DNA of 8,360 bases, taken from Candidatus Omnitrophota bacterium (lineage in GTDB: Bacteria > Omnitrophota > Gorgyraeia > S143-82). The position numbers and the translations under genes were made by a program. The notes under the pieces were generated by a model that made no database searches, was not told the origin of the DNA, and was given only the letters and a program-made list of their open reading frames with translations. The DNA lies in NCBI GenBank assembly GCA_027034965.1, contig JALVWL010000186.1, forward strand, positions 1-8,360. The letters are read 5' to 3'. Below are positions 1-5,861 of this stretch, piece after piece (within the stretch, counting starts at the first letter, position 1; each line of letters opens with the position of its first letter).

Positions 1-454
1 CTCTTAATCCGCTCCTCTTTATCTCCTCTATCACATCCTCAGCAGACATCCCAGACAAGACCCGCTCAAGGCCGCCATATCCATCCCTTGCAATATAATC
101 CTCTATGCTCTCTGGATCTATAACCCCACAGTTACGCAAGACAATACGCATCTGTTTATCAGAAGGACGATAAAGGAGCCTCTCAACTACCCCGTCGTTC
201 TTTATGGAAACATCAATTATTTCAGGAATATCCTCCTCTTTTACCGACGCATAATAGATATTTTGGGGCCATATCTTTATCACCATACCCTTGCCATATA
301 TACCCAGGTCAGCAGCCCTTACTACATAGAGTTCCATACTATCTATAAGCGGCTTGGCGTACCTGGCAAACAAACTCGTATAGTGACGTGTTAAATCCGC
401 CTTCCCAGCACTAGTATCTTTGATAAAGACTATTTTCTTATACATATTGCCCAT
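1..454 (-). CDS. nuoF: NuoF/HndC-like NADH-binding flavoprotein subunit, N-terminal part (runs off the window)
   Basis: This is the first 151 codons of a NuoF-type subunit, which in the family carries FMN, the NAD(P)H site and a 4Fe-4S cluster and oxidises or reduces NAD(P). Residues about 6-95 form the N-terminal thioredoxin-like domain found in HndC/HydB-type proteins but not in E. coli complex I NuoF. Residues 104-122 hold the conserved stretch beginning RIVLRNCGVIDPESI, and the partial gene ends just where the FMN-binding glycine-rich segment should start (SGLR). The FMN and 4Fe-4S parts are outside the window. The start at 454 follows the ferredoxin stop by one base and has a GAGGAG site 8 nt upstream, so translation is probably coupled. 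Oddly, the thioredoxin-like domain has no cysteine; the first Cys is residue 109. Family assignment is strong. Whether the complex is a hydrogenase, formate dehydrogenase or other enzyme cannot be told. Confidence 0.88.
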   Translation of the reverse strand, partial: MGNMYKKIVFIKDTSAGKADLTRHYTSLFARYAKPLIDSMELYVVRAADLGIYGKGMVIKIWPQNIYYASVKEEDIPEIIDVSIKNDGVVERLLYRPSDKQMRIVLRNCGVIDPESIEDYIARDGYGGLERVLSGMSAEDVIEEIKRSGLR

Positions 455-455
455 A

Positions 456-809
456 TCAGCTTCTCCTCAATTCGTATACATGATCGCTAACTATCCTTCC
501 ACAGCACAGGTGTTCGTCGATGATACGGTGTGCTACCGAGGTATCAACTCTGCCGTATATAACCACAGGAGCGCCAGCCATTCCAACCTCTACCAGTGGC
601 TCTGCAAAACACATTCCCAAACACCCACACTTCTCTAAGGAGACAGCCAATCCGCGCTTCTCTATCTCCTCTTTAAGCAGGGCATATACCTTATCTGCAC
701 CTGCAGCTATTCCACAGGTACTCATCCCTACCTTGATATAATCTCGTCTATCTCTTCCCCTCAATTCCTCTCGAAATGCCTTTAGCCTCTCTAAATCCAG
801 CTTCACCAT
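456..809 (-). CDS. HndB-like thioredoxin-fold [2Fe-2S] ferredoxin
   Basis: This is a 117-residue protein of the (2Fe-2S) ferredoxin-domain family typified by HndB of NADP-reducing hydrogenases, expected to pass electrons within a cytoplasmic diaphorase complex. After a charged helix (residues 1-22) comes the GMSTCGIAAGAD motif (29-40, Cys32), then EKCGCLGMC (59-67, Cys61, Cys63, Cys67), PVVIYG (81-86) and a C-terminal helix with Cys102-Cys103. Compared with NuoE in the same operon, the first cluster cysteine is replaced by Gly28, while an additional Cys61 sits two residues before the C-x3-C pair. The start at 809 is preceded by a purine-rich GAGAGGGG site. The gene lies between nuoE (49 nt upstream) and nuoF (1 nt downstream), the same order as hndA-hndB-hndC. 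Family assignment is good; the partner enzyme is inferred. Confidence 0.85.
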   Translation of the reverse strand: MVKLDLERLKAFREELRGRDRRDYIKVGMSTCGIAAGADKVYALLKEEIEKRGLAVSLEKCGCLGMCFAEPLVEVGMAGAPVVIYGRVDTSVAHRIIDEHLCCGRIVSDHVYELRRS

Positions 810-858
810 AAACCCCTCTCTTTTTATCCTTTCCTTGAATATTTTTCTAACTACACTA

Positions 859-1323
859 TTACTTATTATATTCCGACAATATATCCATCACCTGATCCGG
901 CCTGACTTTACCGTATACCTTGTCGTCTATCATAACCACAGGTGCAAGCCCACAACAGCCAAGGCACCTAACGGTTTCAAACTGGAACAATCCATCCGGC
1001 GTAGACTCTCCCTCTTCTACCTCTAGTATCTCTTTCAACTTCTCCACTATCTGAGGTGCACCCTTTAGATAACAGGCCGTCCCCATACAAACAGCTATCT
1101 TGTGTTTTCCAGGAGGAGAGGTCTTAAAGAGATGATAAAATGTGATAACCTCATATATTCTTGCCAAAGGCACATCTATTTCAGCAGAAAGGGCCAACGC
1201 CACATCACGGGGAATATATCCAAATCTTCCCTGTATCTCGTGCAACATCATAATCAGGGCATCTTCTTTCCCCTGCCACTTCTCGACCACAGTAGATACG
1301 ATATCCTTTATCTCTGCATCCAT
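859..1323 (-). CDS. nuoE: NuoE/HndA-like [2Fe-2S] subunit of an NAD(P)-linked diaphorase
   Basis: This is a NuoE-family protein (24 kDa subunit type). It binds one [2Fe-2S] cluster and works beside the NuoF flavoprotein in complex I and in soluble, often bifurcating, hydrogenases and formate dehydrogenases. Counting from a GTG at 1326, Cys80, Cys85, Cys121 and Cys125 give the classic C-x4-C-x35-C-x3-C pattern, in AVCMGTACYLKGA and RCLGCCGLAPVV. The N-terminal helical part contains the usual LHEIQGRFGYIP and IYEVITFYHLF segments. A GTG at 1324-1326 is in frame, but the AGGAGG at 1329-1334 is only 2 nt from it and 5 nt from the ATG at 1321-1323, so I prefer the ATG (154 residues). Length is normal for the family. 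It is the first gene of the redox operon and is preceded by a promoter and a Rex-like operator. Confidence 0.92.
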   Translation of the reverse strand: MDAEIKDIVSTVVEKWQGKEDALIMMLHEIQGRFGYIPRDVALALSAEIDVPLARIYEVITFYHLFKTSPPGKHKIAVCMGTACYLKGAPQIVEKLKEILEVEEGESTPDGLFQFETVRCLGCCGLAPVVMIDDKVYGKVRPDQVMDILSEYNK

Positions 1324-1326
1324 CAC

Positions 1327-1334
1327 TCCCTCCT
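1327..1334 (-). promoter_or_regulatory. Ribosome binding site that decides the nuoE start
   Basis: AGGAGGGA reads 5' to 3' on the minus strand directly before GTG-ATG. The AGGAGG core is 2 nt from the GTG and 5 nt from the ATG, favouring initiation at the ATG at 1323. Confidence 0.7.
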
Positions 1335-1359
1335 AATAAACTGGGAACAAAACGACAAT

Positions 1360-1377
1360 TTGTTACTATTTTCACAA
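1360..1377 (-). promoter_or_regulatory. Rex-like redox operator before the nuoE operon
   Basis: The 18-bp site TTGTGAAAATAGTAACAA (minus strand) matches the usual Rex layout TTGTKAA-N4-TTMACAA at 13 of the 14 defined positions. The symmetry extends to ATTTGT...ACAAAT over 1358-1379. Rex senses the NADH/NAD+ ratio and commonly represses hydrogenase, fermentation and NADH-linked genes. The site lies 37 nt upstream of the nuoE ATG and about 80 nt downstream of the better promoter, but it overlaps a weaker candidate promoter. What is seen is the motif; Rex binding is inferred, and no rex gene is in the window. Confidence 0.6.
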
Positions 1378-1393
1378 ATCGCTATTCTCTAAA
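1365..1393 (-). promoter_or_regulatory. Weak second promoter candidate overlapping the Rex-like site
   Basis: On the minus strand, TTTAGA (1388-1393) and AATAGT (1365-1370) are separated by 17 nt, each matching the sigma70 consensus at 4 of 6 positions. The -10 element would sit inside the Rex-like operator, the arrangement expected for repression, with a leader of about 35 nt. The matches are weak and could be chance in AT-rich DNA. Confidence 0.25.
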
Positions 1394-1464
1394 GCAGTAT
1401 TCGAATTCACAAATAAACAAACAATCCTTCGCCCCACCTGTATCCCCCTGCATTTGATAACTAG

Positions 1465-1493
1465 ATTATAAATTGTATTCCAAAAAAATCCAA
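1465..1493 (-). promoter_or_regulatory. Sigma70-type promoter for the nuoE operon
   Basis: A perfect TATAAT (1465-1470) is spaced exactly 17 nt from TTGGAT (1488-1493, 3 of 6 matches to TTGACA) on the minus strand, just after the ATPase stop codon. Transcription would start near 1458 and give a leader of about 135 nt containing the Rex-like site. The seven-T tract in the spacer could favour promoter opening or, alternatively, be the tail of a weak terminator of the upstream cluster. Confidence 0.5.
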
Positions 1494-1520
1494 TGTTTTT
1501 TAAGATAACACGTTTTCTAC

Positions 1521-3221
1521 CTATTTAACAACTCGCATTATCTCAGAGACAGTGGTAACCCCATCCTTCACCTTTCTAAAGGCATTGTCTCGCAGGGTCT
1601 GCATACCTTTTGACTCTGCAATATACCTCAATTCCTCAGCAGGCGCGCCCCTGGCAATCACATCTCGCAACTCTGTGTCCACTGTCATAAGCTCAAATAT
1701 ACCTAGCCTTCCCTTAAATCCAGTCATCTTGCATTCCTGACATCCTGAGGGCCTGAATCTTTGGGCCACAGGTTCGCCTGAATGGTTATCTTTCTGAGGT
1801 TCTAATACCTCTACCTTGCATACAGGACAGAGTCTGCGCACAAGTCGTTGGGCAAGTACGCCTGCAATGCAGGAAGCCACCAGGTAAGAAGGCACACCCA
1901 TATCGACAAGCCGCGTAATAGCAGAAGGGGCATCGTTAGTATGAAGGGTCGAAAGCACAAGATGGCCTGTCAAAGCGGCCTGCACGGCTATCTGGGCAGT
2001 CTCTCTATCCCTTATCTCACCTACCAATATAACATCGGGTGCCTGACGCAGAATAGAACGCAGGGCAGAGGCAAAGGTCAGTCCTACCAGTGGACGGACC
2101 TGGACCTGATTTATACCAGAGAGCTGATATTCCACTGGATCCTCAACCGTAATTATCTTGCGCAGGTTATGGTCTATCTCTGACAGGGCAGCATAAAGCG
2201 TCGTGGACTTACCACTACCCGTAGGACCTGTAACCAAAAGCATCCCATAGGGCAGATTAATAAGTCTTCGAAACTCCTGCAGGAGGTCCTCTTCCATCCC
2301 CAATTCATTCAAAGAGATAAGTCCAACCTGCTTATTTAATAGCCTGATGACAACAGTCTCGCCATAACCAGTGTTTATCGTGGATACCCTCAAATCCAGA
2401 TTGACATCCCCCTTCTCAAATAGGATCCTGCCATCCTGGGGCAGGCGCTTTTCAGCGATGTCCATATTGGCCATTATCTTTATTCTGGTTACCATACTGC
2501 CGTGCAGGTCCTTGGATATCCTGTCTATCTCATGGAGTATCCCGTCTATCCTATACCTTACCCTTACCCATTCTTCGAATGGCTCTATGTGTATATCGCT
2601 TGCCCGTTCCTTATAGGCACCGAGGATTATCTCTTCGATAAGCGCTATCATCGGGGCATCCTCAGAGTCAGATCCAGCCGAAGGAAGATAACCCGAGCCT
2701 AATTCCCCCTCTGGGGATAGTTCCTCCTGTAGAGGTCGAAGCGCAGAACTATGCCTCTCAACGGCAATGGAACTAGGGGAAGATTTCTCAGGATAGGCAG
2801 TATTCAATAAGTCTTCGATAAAACCGCACTCCAGAAACAGCGGCTCTATAGGGAAACCGATCTCATCTTCAAGTAGACCTCCAACTAGATTCAGGGGATC
2901 ACAGATAGCCAGGAGGATGCGTTCCTCTCTCATCCCTATAGGGAACACCTTCCATTTTTTCGCAACCTCTTTTTCTACCTTCCCTTTCAGAGAAAAATCT
3001 ATGTTTTCTTTATCAATGGAAGAAAGATAGGTTATGCCCCATTGATCTGCAAATTTGGGACCTGTCTCAGGGTCAGAGATTACCCCCAACTCTAGCATTG
3101 CAGATACGATAGAAAGATTTTCCTGCCTAGCGAGCCTGATTATTTCATCCCACATAGAAATCGGTACTATACCAAAGGTATCAAGGCTGGCCTTTATCTT
3201 TTCAACCATAGAATGGATCAT
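1521..3221 (-). CDS. GspE/PilB-family secretion or pilus assembly ATPase
   Basis: This is a 566-residue cytoplasmic motor ATPase of the type II secretion/type IV pilus family, which powers pilus or pseudopilus assembly at the inner membrane. An N-terminal MshEN/T2SSE_N domain (about 15-140) is joined by a polar linker (about 143-188) to the N2 domain, with ERASDIHIEPFE at 205-216 and RYRIDG at 222-227. The core has Walker A GPTGSGKST (332-340), Asp box ITVEDPVEYQ (357-366), Walker B with ILVGE (398-402) and His box TGHLVLSTLHTND (418-430). A C-terminal zinc site has Cys465-x2-Cys468 and Cys494-x2-Cys497. The four-Cys site and length fit GspE and PilB equally; PilT is unlikely because it lacks the N-terminal domain. 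The ATG at 3221 overlaps the tatD stop (ATGA) and has GAGGTG 5 nt upstream. No other pilus or secretion gene is visible, so the exact system is unknown. Confidence 0.93.
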   Translation of the reverse strand: MIHSMVEKIKASLDTFGIVPISMWDEIIRLARQENLSIVSAMLELGVISDPETGPKFADQWGITYLSSIDKENIDFSLKGKVEKEVAKKWKVFPIGMREERILLAICDPLNLVGGLLEDEIGFPIEPLFLECGFIEDLLNTAYPEKSSPSSIAVERHSSALRPLQEELSPEGELGSGYLPSAGSDSEDAPMIALIEEIILGAYKERASDIHIEPFEEWVRVRYRIDGILHEIDRISKDLHGSMVTRIKIMANMDIAEKRLPQDGRILFEKGDVNLDLRVSTINTGYGETVVIRLLNKQVGLISLNELGMEEDLLQEFRRLINLPYGMLLVTGPTGSGKSTTLYAALSEIDHNLRKIITVEDPVEYQLSGINQVQVRPLVGLTFASALRSILRQAPDVILVGEIRDRETAQIAVQAALTGHLVLSTLHTNDAPSAITRLVDMGVPSYLVASCIAGVLAQRLVRRLCPVCKVEVLEPQKDNHSGEPVAQRFRPSGCQECKMTGFKGRLGIFELMTVDTELRDVIARGAPAEELRYIAESKGMQTLRDNAFRKVKDGVTTVSEIMRVVK

Positions 3222-3991
3222 AGGTTCACCTCAAAAAACAGTGCCGCATTCCTATACAATATATCCATTAATCGATTCAAATCCACGGATTTTATCTCAG
3301 CGATGGCCTTATAGACCTCAAGGACAAAGGATGGATCATTTCTCTTGCCACGTATAATCTGCGGCGCAAGATACGGGGAATCCGTCTCTGCCATAATCTT
3401 ATCCAGCGGGGCATACCTGATTGCTTCACGAATACCATTGGACTTCTTATAGGTTATATTCCCGGTAACCGATATCATCCCCCCCATATCAAGTATCTGC
3501 CTGGCGAAGTCCACTCCGCCGGAAAAACAATGCACGACAAACCTACCCCCTAAGTCAGCCTCCTTCAACATCCCTACAACAACTTCATCCGCCTCTCTCG
3601 AATGGACGATAAGCGGCTTATCAAAATCCCTGGCCAACTGGATAAACTTAGAAAAGGCCTCTTTCTGAGCCTCAAGAGGGGACAGATTCCTGAACAGGTC
3701 TATCCCAACCTCCCCAACTGCCTTATAGTCAAAGGAGGCCAATTCCTCTTTAATTAGGGCATAATCTCTATCAGAGAGGCCTTCTGCATAATGTGGATGG
3801 ACCCCTATGGAGAGAAATATCCTATCCGGATAACGCATAGCCAGATCCTTCATAGGAGCAATATCGTCCAGGCTAGAGCAGGCATTAAGCACCCATGCCA
3901 GGTTTGAGGAAAATATGCGTTCTATCAGCTCTTCCCTATCCTGGTCATATTGAGGGAATGTAAGATGGCAATGCGTATCGACAAGCCTCAT
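3218..3991 (-). CDS. tatD: TatD-family metal-dependent DNase
   Basis: This is a 257-residue TatD-type hydrolase (metallo-dependent TIM barrel); characterised members are 3'-5' exonucleases on DNA or RNA. The metal-binding set is present: DTHCHL (5-10, His7 and His9), GVHPH (63-67), GEVGID (93-98, Glu94), IVHSREA (128-134, His130), VVHCFSGG (152-159, His154) and ETDSPYLAP (202-210, Asp204). Length is normal for the family. The loop after ETDSPYLAP reads QIIRGKRNDP, where most relatives have a Pro-His before RGK. The start at 3991 lies 8 nt after the metG stop; the ribosome site AAGGTGG overlaps that stop. The stop overlaps the ATPase start by 4 nt. metG-tatD pairing is common in bacteria, which supports the call. 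No link between the nuclease and the ATPase is evident. Confidence 0.95.
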   Translation of the reverse strand: MRLVDTHCHLTFPQYDQDREELIERIFSSNLAWVLNACSSLDDIAPMKDLAMRYPDRIFLSIGVHPHYAEGLSDRDYALIKEELASFDYKAVGEVGIDLFRNLSPLEAQKEAFSKFIQLARDFDKPLIVHSREADEVVVGMLKEADLGGRFVVHCFSGGVDFARQILDMGGMISVTGNITYKKSNGIREAIRYAPLDKIMAETDSPYLAPQIIRGKRNDPSFVLEVYKAIAEIKSVDLNRLMDILYRNAALFFEVNL

Positions 3992-3999
3992 ATACCACC

Positions 4000-5556
4000 T
4001 TATGCTTCACGACGCGGGAAAAGGGGTGGAAATTTCTCTATCTTTGCACCATCTTTAATTCCTCCCCATACAAAGACCCCTTCCCAGCCAACCGACAAGA
4101 TATCATCCTCTATCCCCAATTGTTGCCATATCTTCTCCGCAGTAGACGGCATAACAGGGTAGATACACACAGCAATAATTCGCAACACCTCAAGTAGTAT
4201 ATACATAAATCTCTGGAGATCCTCTATCCTACCCTCCTTTCGCATCGTCCAAGGCTGTTCCTCCTCTATAAATTTGTTGGCCAGATTGACCACCTCCCAT
4301 ATACTGGCAAGCCCATCGTAGAAGTTTAGAGAGGAAAATTCCAGGTCAACTCTATCCTTTAGTTCAAATAGGCTCTCAACTAGTCTATTCTTTGGCCTGG
4401 CCTCAAACCTAACCACCCCTTCAGGGAGATACTTCTCTGCCATAGACAATACCCTGTATACCAGGTTACCTAGGTCATTTGCCAGGTCGCCATTATACCT
4501 CTTCAGTACGGAATCATAGGAAAACAATCCATCCATACCCAATGGAATCTCACGCAGGAGAAAATAACGGTATACGTCTACACTAAACTCATCCACCATC
4601 GTATAGGGATCTACGATATTTCCACGCGATTTGGACATCTTCTCGGCCTGTCCTTTATTGTCGACAAGCCACCAGCCATGGGCAAATATCTGATAAGGGA
4701 TATCCAGATCAAGGGCATAGAGCATTATCGGCCAGTAAACGGCATGCTGTCTAAGGATATCCTTACCGATAAGGTGCACATCGGCTGGCCAGTATTTCTT
4801 GAGTTTGTCTGTCTCCTCAGGATATCCCAAGGCACTGATATAGTTTATCAGTGCATCAAACCAGACATAGGCAATATGGTCCTCTGAAAAGGGCAGCTCT
4901 ATGCCCCAGGAAAATCTGGACTTTGGCCTAGATATACAAAGGTCATTTAATTTCTCCCTCTCAAGAAACCTCAACACCTCATTATACCTGCCCTCTGGCT
5001 TTACAAAATCCGGATGGCTCTTTATATAATCGATAAGCCAGTTCTGGTATTTCGAAAGTCTAAAGAAATAATTCTCCTCTGTCAATTCATCGACCTGTCT
5101 CTTGCAATCAGGGCAAACGACCTTTCCATCTCCTTTCTCGACTTGGCCCTCTGTCCAGAAGGTCTCGCAGGGGACACAATACCATCCCGAATAAGAATCC
5201 TTATAGATATCACCCTTCTCATAGAGATAATTCAATACATACTCTACCGCCTTTATATGCCTATCCTCTGTGGTACGGATAAAGTCGTCTGGTGTGACCT
5301 CTAACAGGCCCCAGAGGTCGCGAAATTTCTCTGCAAGCTCATCCACAAACTCCTGCGTAGGCCGCCCTGCCTCCTTGGCTGCCTTCTCTACCTTCTGTCC
5401 ATGCTCATCTGTACCTGTAAGGAAATAGGTATCAACACCTTTAAGCCTAAAGAATCTAGCCACTGCATCTGCGGCTATATTCGTATAAGAGTGCCCTATG
5501 TGAGGCTTAGCATTTACATAATATATAGGCGTCGTTACATAATACTTGGTCCTCAT
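4000..5556 (-). CDS. metG: Methionyl-tRNA synthetase, short form
   Basis: This is a 518-residue class I synthetase that charges tRNA-Met with methionine in the cytoplasm. PHIGH (18-22) is the HIGH signature and KMSKS (306-310) the second ATP-binding signature. The connective domain has a single zinc knuckle, Cys127-x2-Cys130 and Cys148-x2-Cys151. GTDEHGQK (48-55), YVWFDALINY (230-239) and FAHGWW (291-296) are typical of the family. An anticodon-binding helical domain follows from about 350. The C-terminal EMAP/Trbp-like tRNA-binding domain found in roughly 650-residue forms is absent; such short forms are common and the stop at 4000 is followed by a normal tatD, so this is not truncation. AAAAAGGAG lies 11 nt upstream of the ATG. 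It is the first gene of a metG-tatD-ATPase cluster. I see no T-box or clear promoter before it. Confidence 0.97.
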   Translation of the reverse strand: MRTKYYVTTPIYYVNAKPHIGHSYTNIAADAVARFFRLKGVDTYFLTGTDEHGQKVEKAAKEAGRPTQEFVDELAEKFRDLWGLLEVTPDDFIRTTEDRHIKAVEYVLNYLYEKGDIYKDSYSGWYCVPCETFWTEGQVEKGDGKVVCPDCKRQVDELTEENYFFRLSKYQNWLIDYIKSHPDFVKPEGRYNEVLRFLEREKLNDLCISRPKSRFSWGIELPFSEDHIAYVWFDALINYISALGYPEETDKLKKYWPADVHLIGKDILRQHAVYWPIMLYALDLDIPYQIFAHGWWLVDNKGQAEKMSKSRGNIVDPYTMVDEFSVDVYRYFLLREIPLGMDGLFSYDSVLKRYNGDLANDLGNLVYRVLSMAEKYLPEGVVRFEARPKNRLVESLFELKDRVDLEFSSLNFYDGLASIWEVVNLANKFIEEEQPWTMRKEGRIEDLQRFMYILLEVLRIIAVCIYPVMPSTAEKIWQQLGIEDDILSVGWEGVFVWGGIKDGAKIEKFPPLFPRREA

Positions 5557-5672
5557 AATCCAACTTACTCCTTTTTGTTAAAACCCTGAAACATAAATCC
5601 GCAATATCCACTAATTCTTCATCTTCCATCGCCCTGTTAATCAAATATCTCTTTTCTCATCTAAAAATAAGC

Positions 5673-5700
5673 ATGAAGAATGGAGCATGGAGAATGAAGG
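5673..5700. repeat. Four-unit heptamer tandem repeat (ATGRAGN)
   Basis: Read on the plus strand, the four consecutive heptamers ATGAAGA, ATGGAGC, ATGGAGA and ATGAAGG fit the unit ATGRAGN with no gaps. ATGAAGAAT (5673-5681) has a perfect 9-bp inverted copy at 5614-5622, and 8 bp of it recur inverted at 5761-5768. It resembles the short tandemly repeated heptamers seen in intergenic DNA of some bacteria; function unknown. Confidence 0.6.
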
Positions 5701-5798
5701 ATTTTTACTAACCAGCATATTCCCATTCCCTGATATTAAAATAATTGCCTTCCTGATTCCTTCTTCATACTTTTTAACAGCTTTCTATTGCATAATCT

Positions 5799-5860
5799 GG
5801 GATTATCCTTCACACACGCTATACTTCTGAGAAGATATATTTCATAGTCCAGGATAACCC
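5799..5860 (-). other. Stem-loop immediately after the LeuT-like gene
   Basis: On the minus strand GGGTTATCCT (5851-5860) begins 1 nt after the transporter stop and pairs with AGGATAATCCC (5799-5809) with one bulged T, giving 10 base pairs around a 41-nt loop. The distal arm can instead form a 6-bp hairpin, ATAATC-CCA-GATTAT (5792-5806). No U-tract follows, so it is not a standard intrinsic terminator; it may stabilise the 3' end or be chance. Confidence 0.35.
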
Positions 5861-5861
5861 T

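Larger units (their letters stand above)
5557..5861. other. 305-nt intergenic region between the LeuT-like transporter gene and metG
   Basis: This is the only stretch of more than 300 bases without a confident gene. It holds a stem-loop right after the transporter stop (5799-5860), a four-unit heptamer repeat (5673-5700) with shorter inverted copies (5614-5622, 5761-5768), and the start of a small unassigned frame (ATG at 5629) running into metG. It is AT-rich with purine-rich runs on the minus strand. I found no convincing sigma70 promoter, T-box or riboswitch, although metG must be transcribed from here or by read-through. Confidence 0.6.

Noticed and set aside
1482..1520. Intrinsic terminator after the ATPase gene (weak CGUGUU/AACAUUG-type hairpin followed by seven T)
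   Set aside because: The stem is short, needs a G-U pair and a bulge, and the T tract coincides with the promoter spacer. Too weak to list as a feature.
4000..5556. metG as a truncated gene
   Set aside because: The missing C-terminal tRNA-binding domain is normal for short-form MetRS and the gene is tightly followed by an intact tatD.
5632..5706. 25-codon minus-strand frame (starting MLVSKNPSFS) across the heptamer repeat
   Set aside because: No ribosome site, low-complexity content created by the repeat, and no hydrophobic or domain-like pattern.
5557..5861. T-box, SAM riboswitch or MetS-like small membrane protein between the transporter and metG
   Set aside because: No T-box sequence, no recognisable riboswitch core and no small open frame with a hydrophobic helix could be found.
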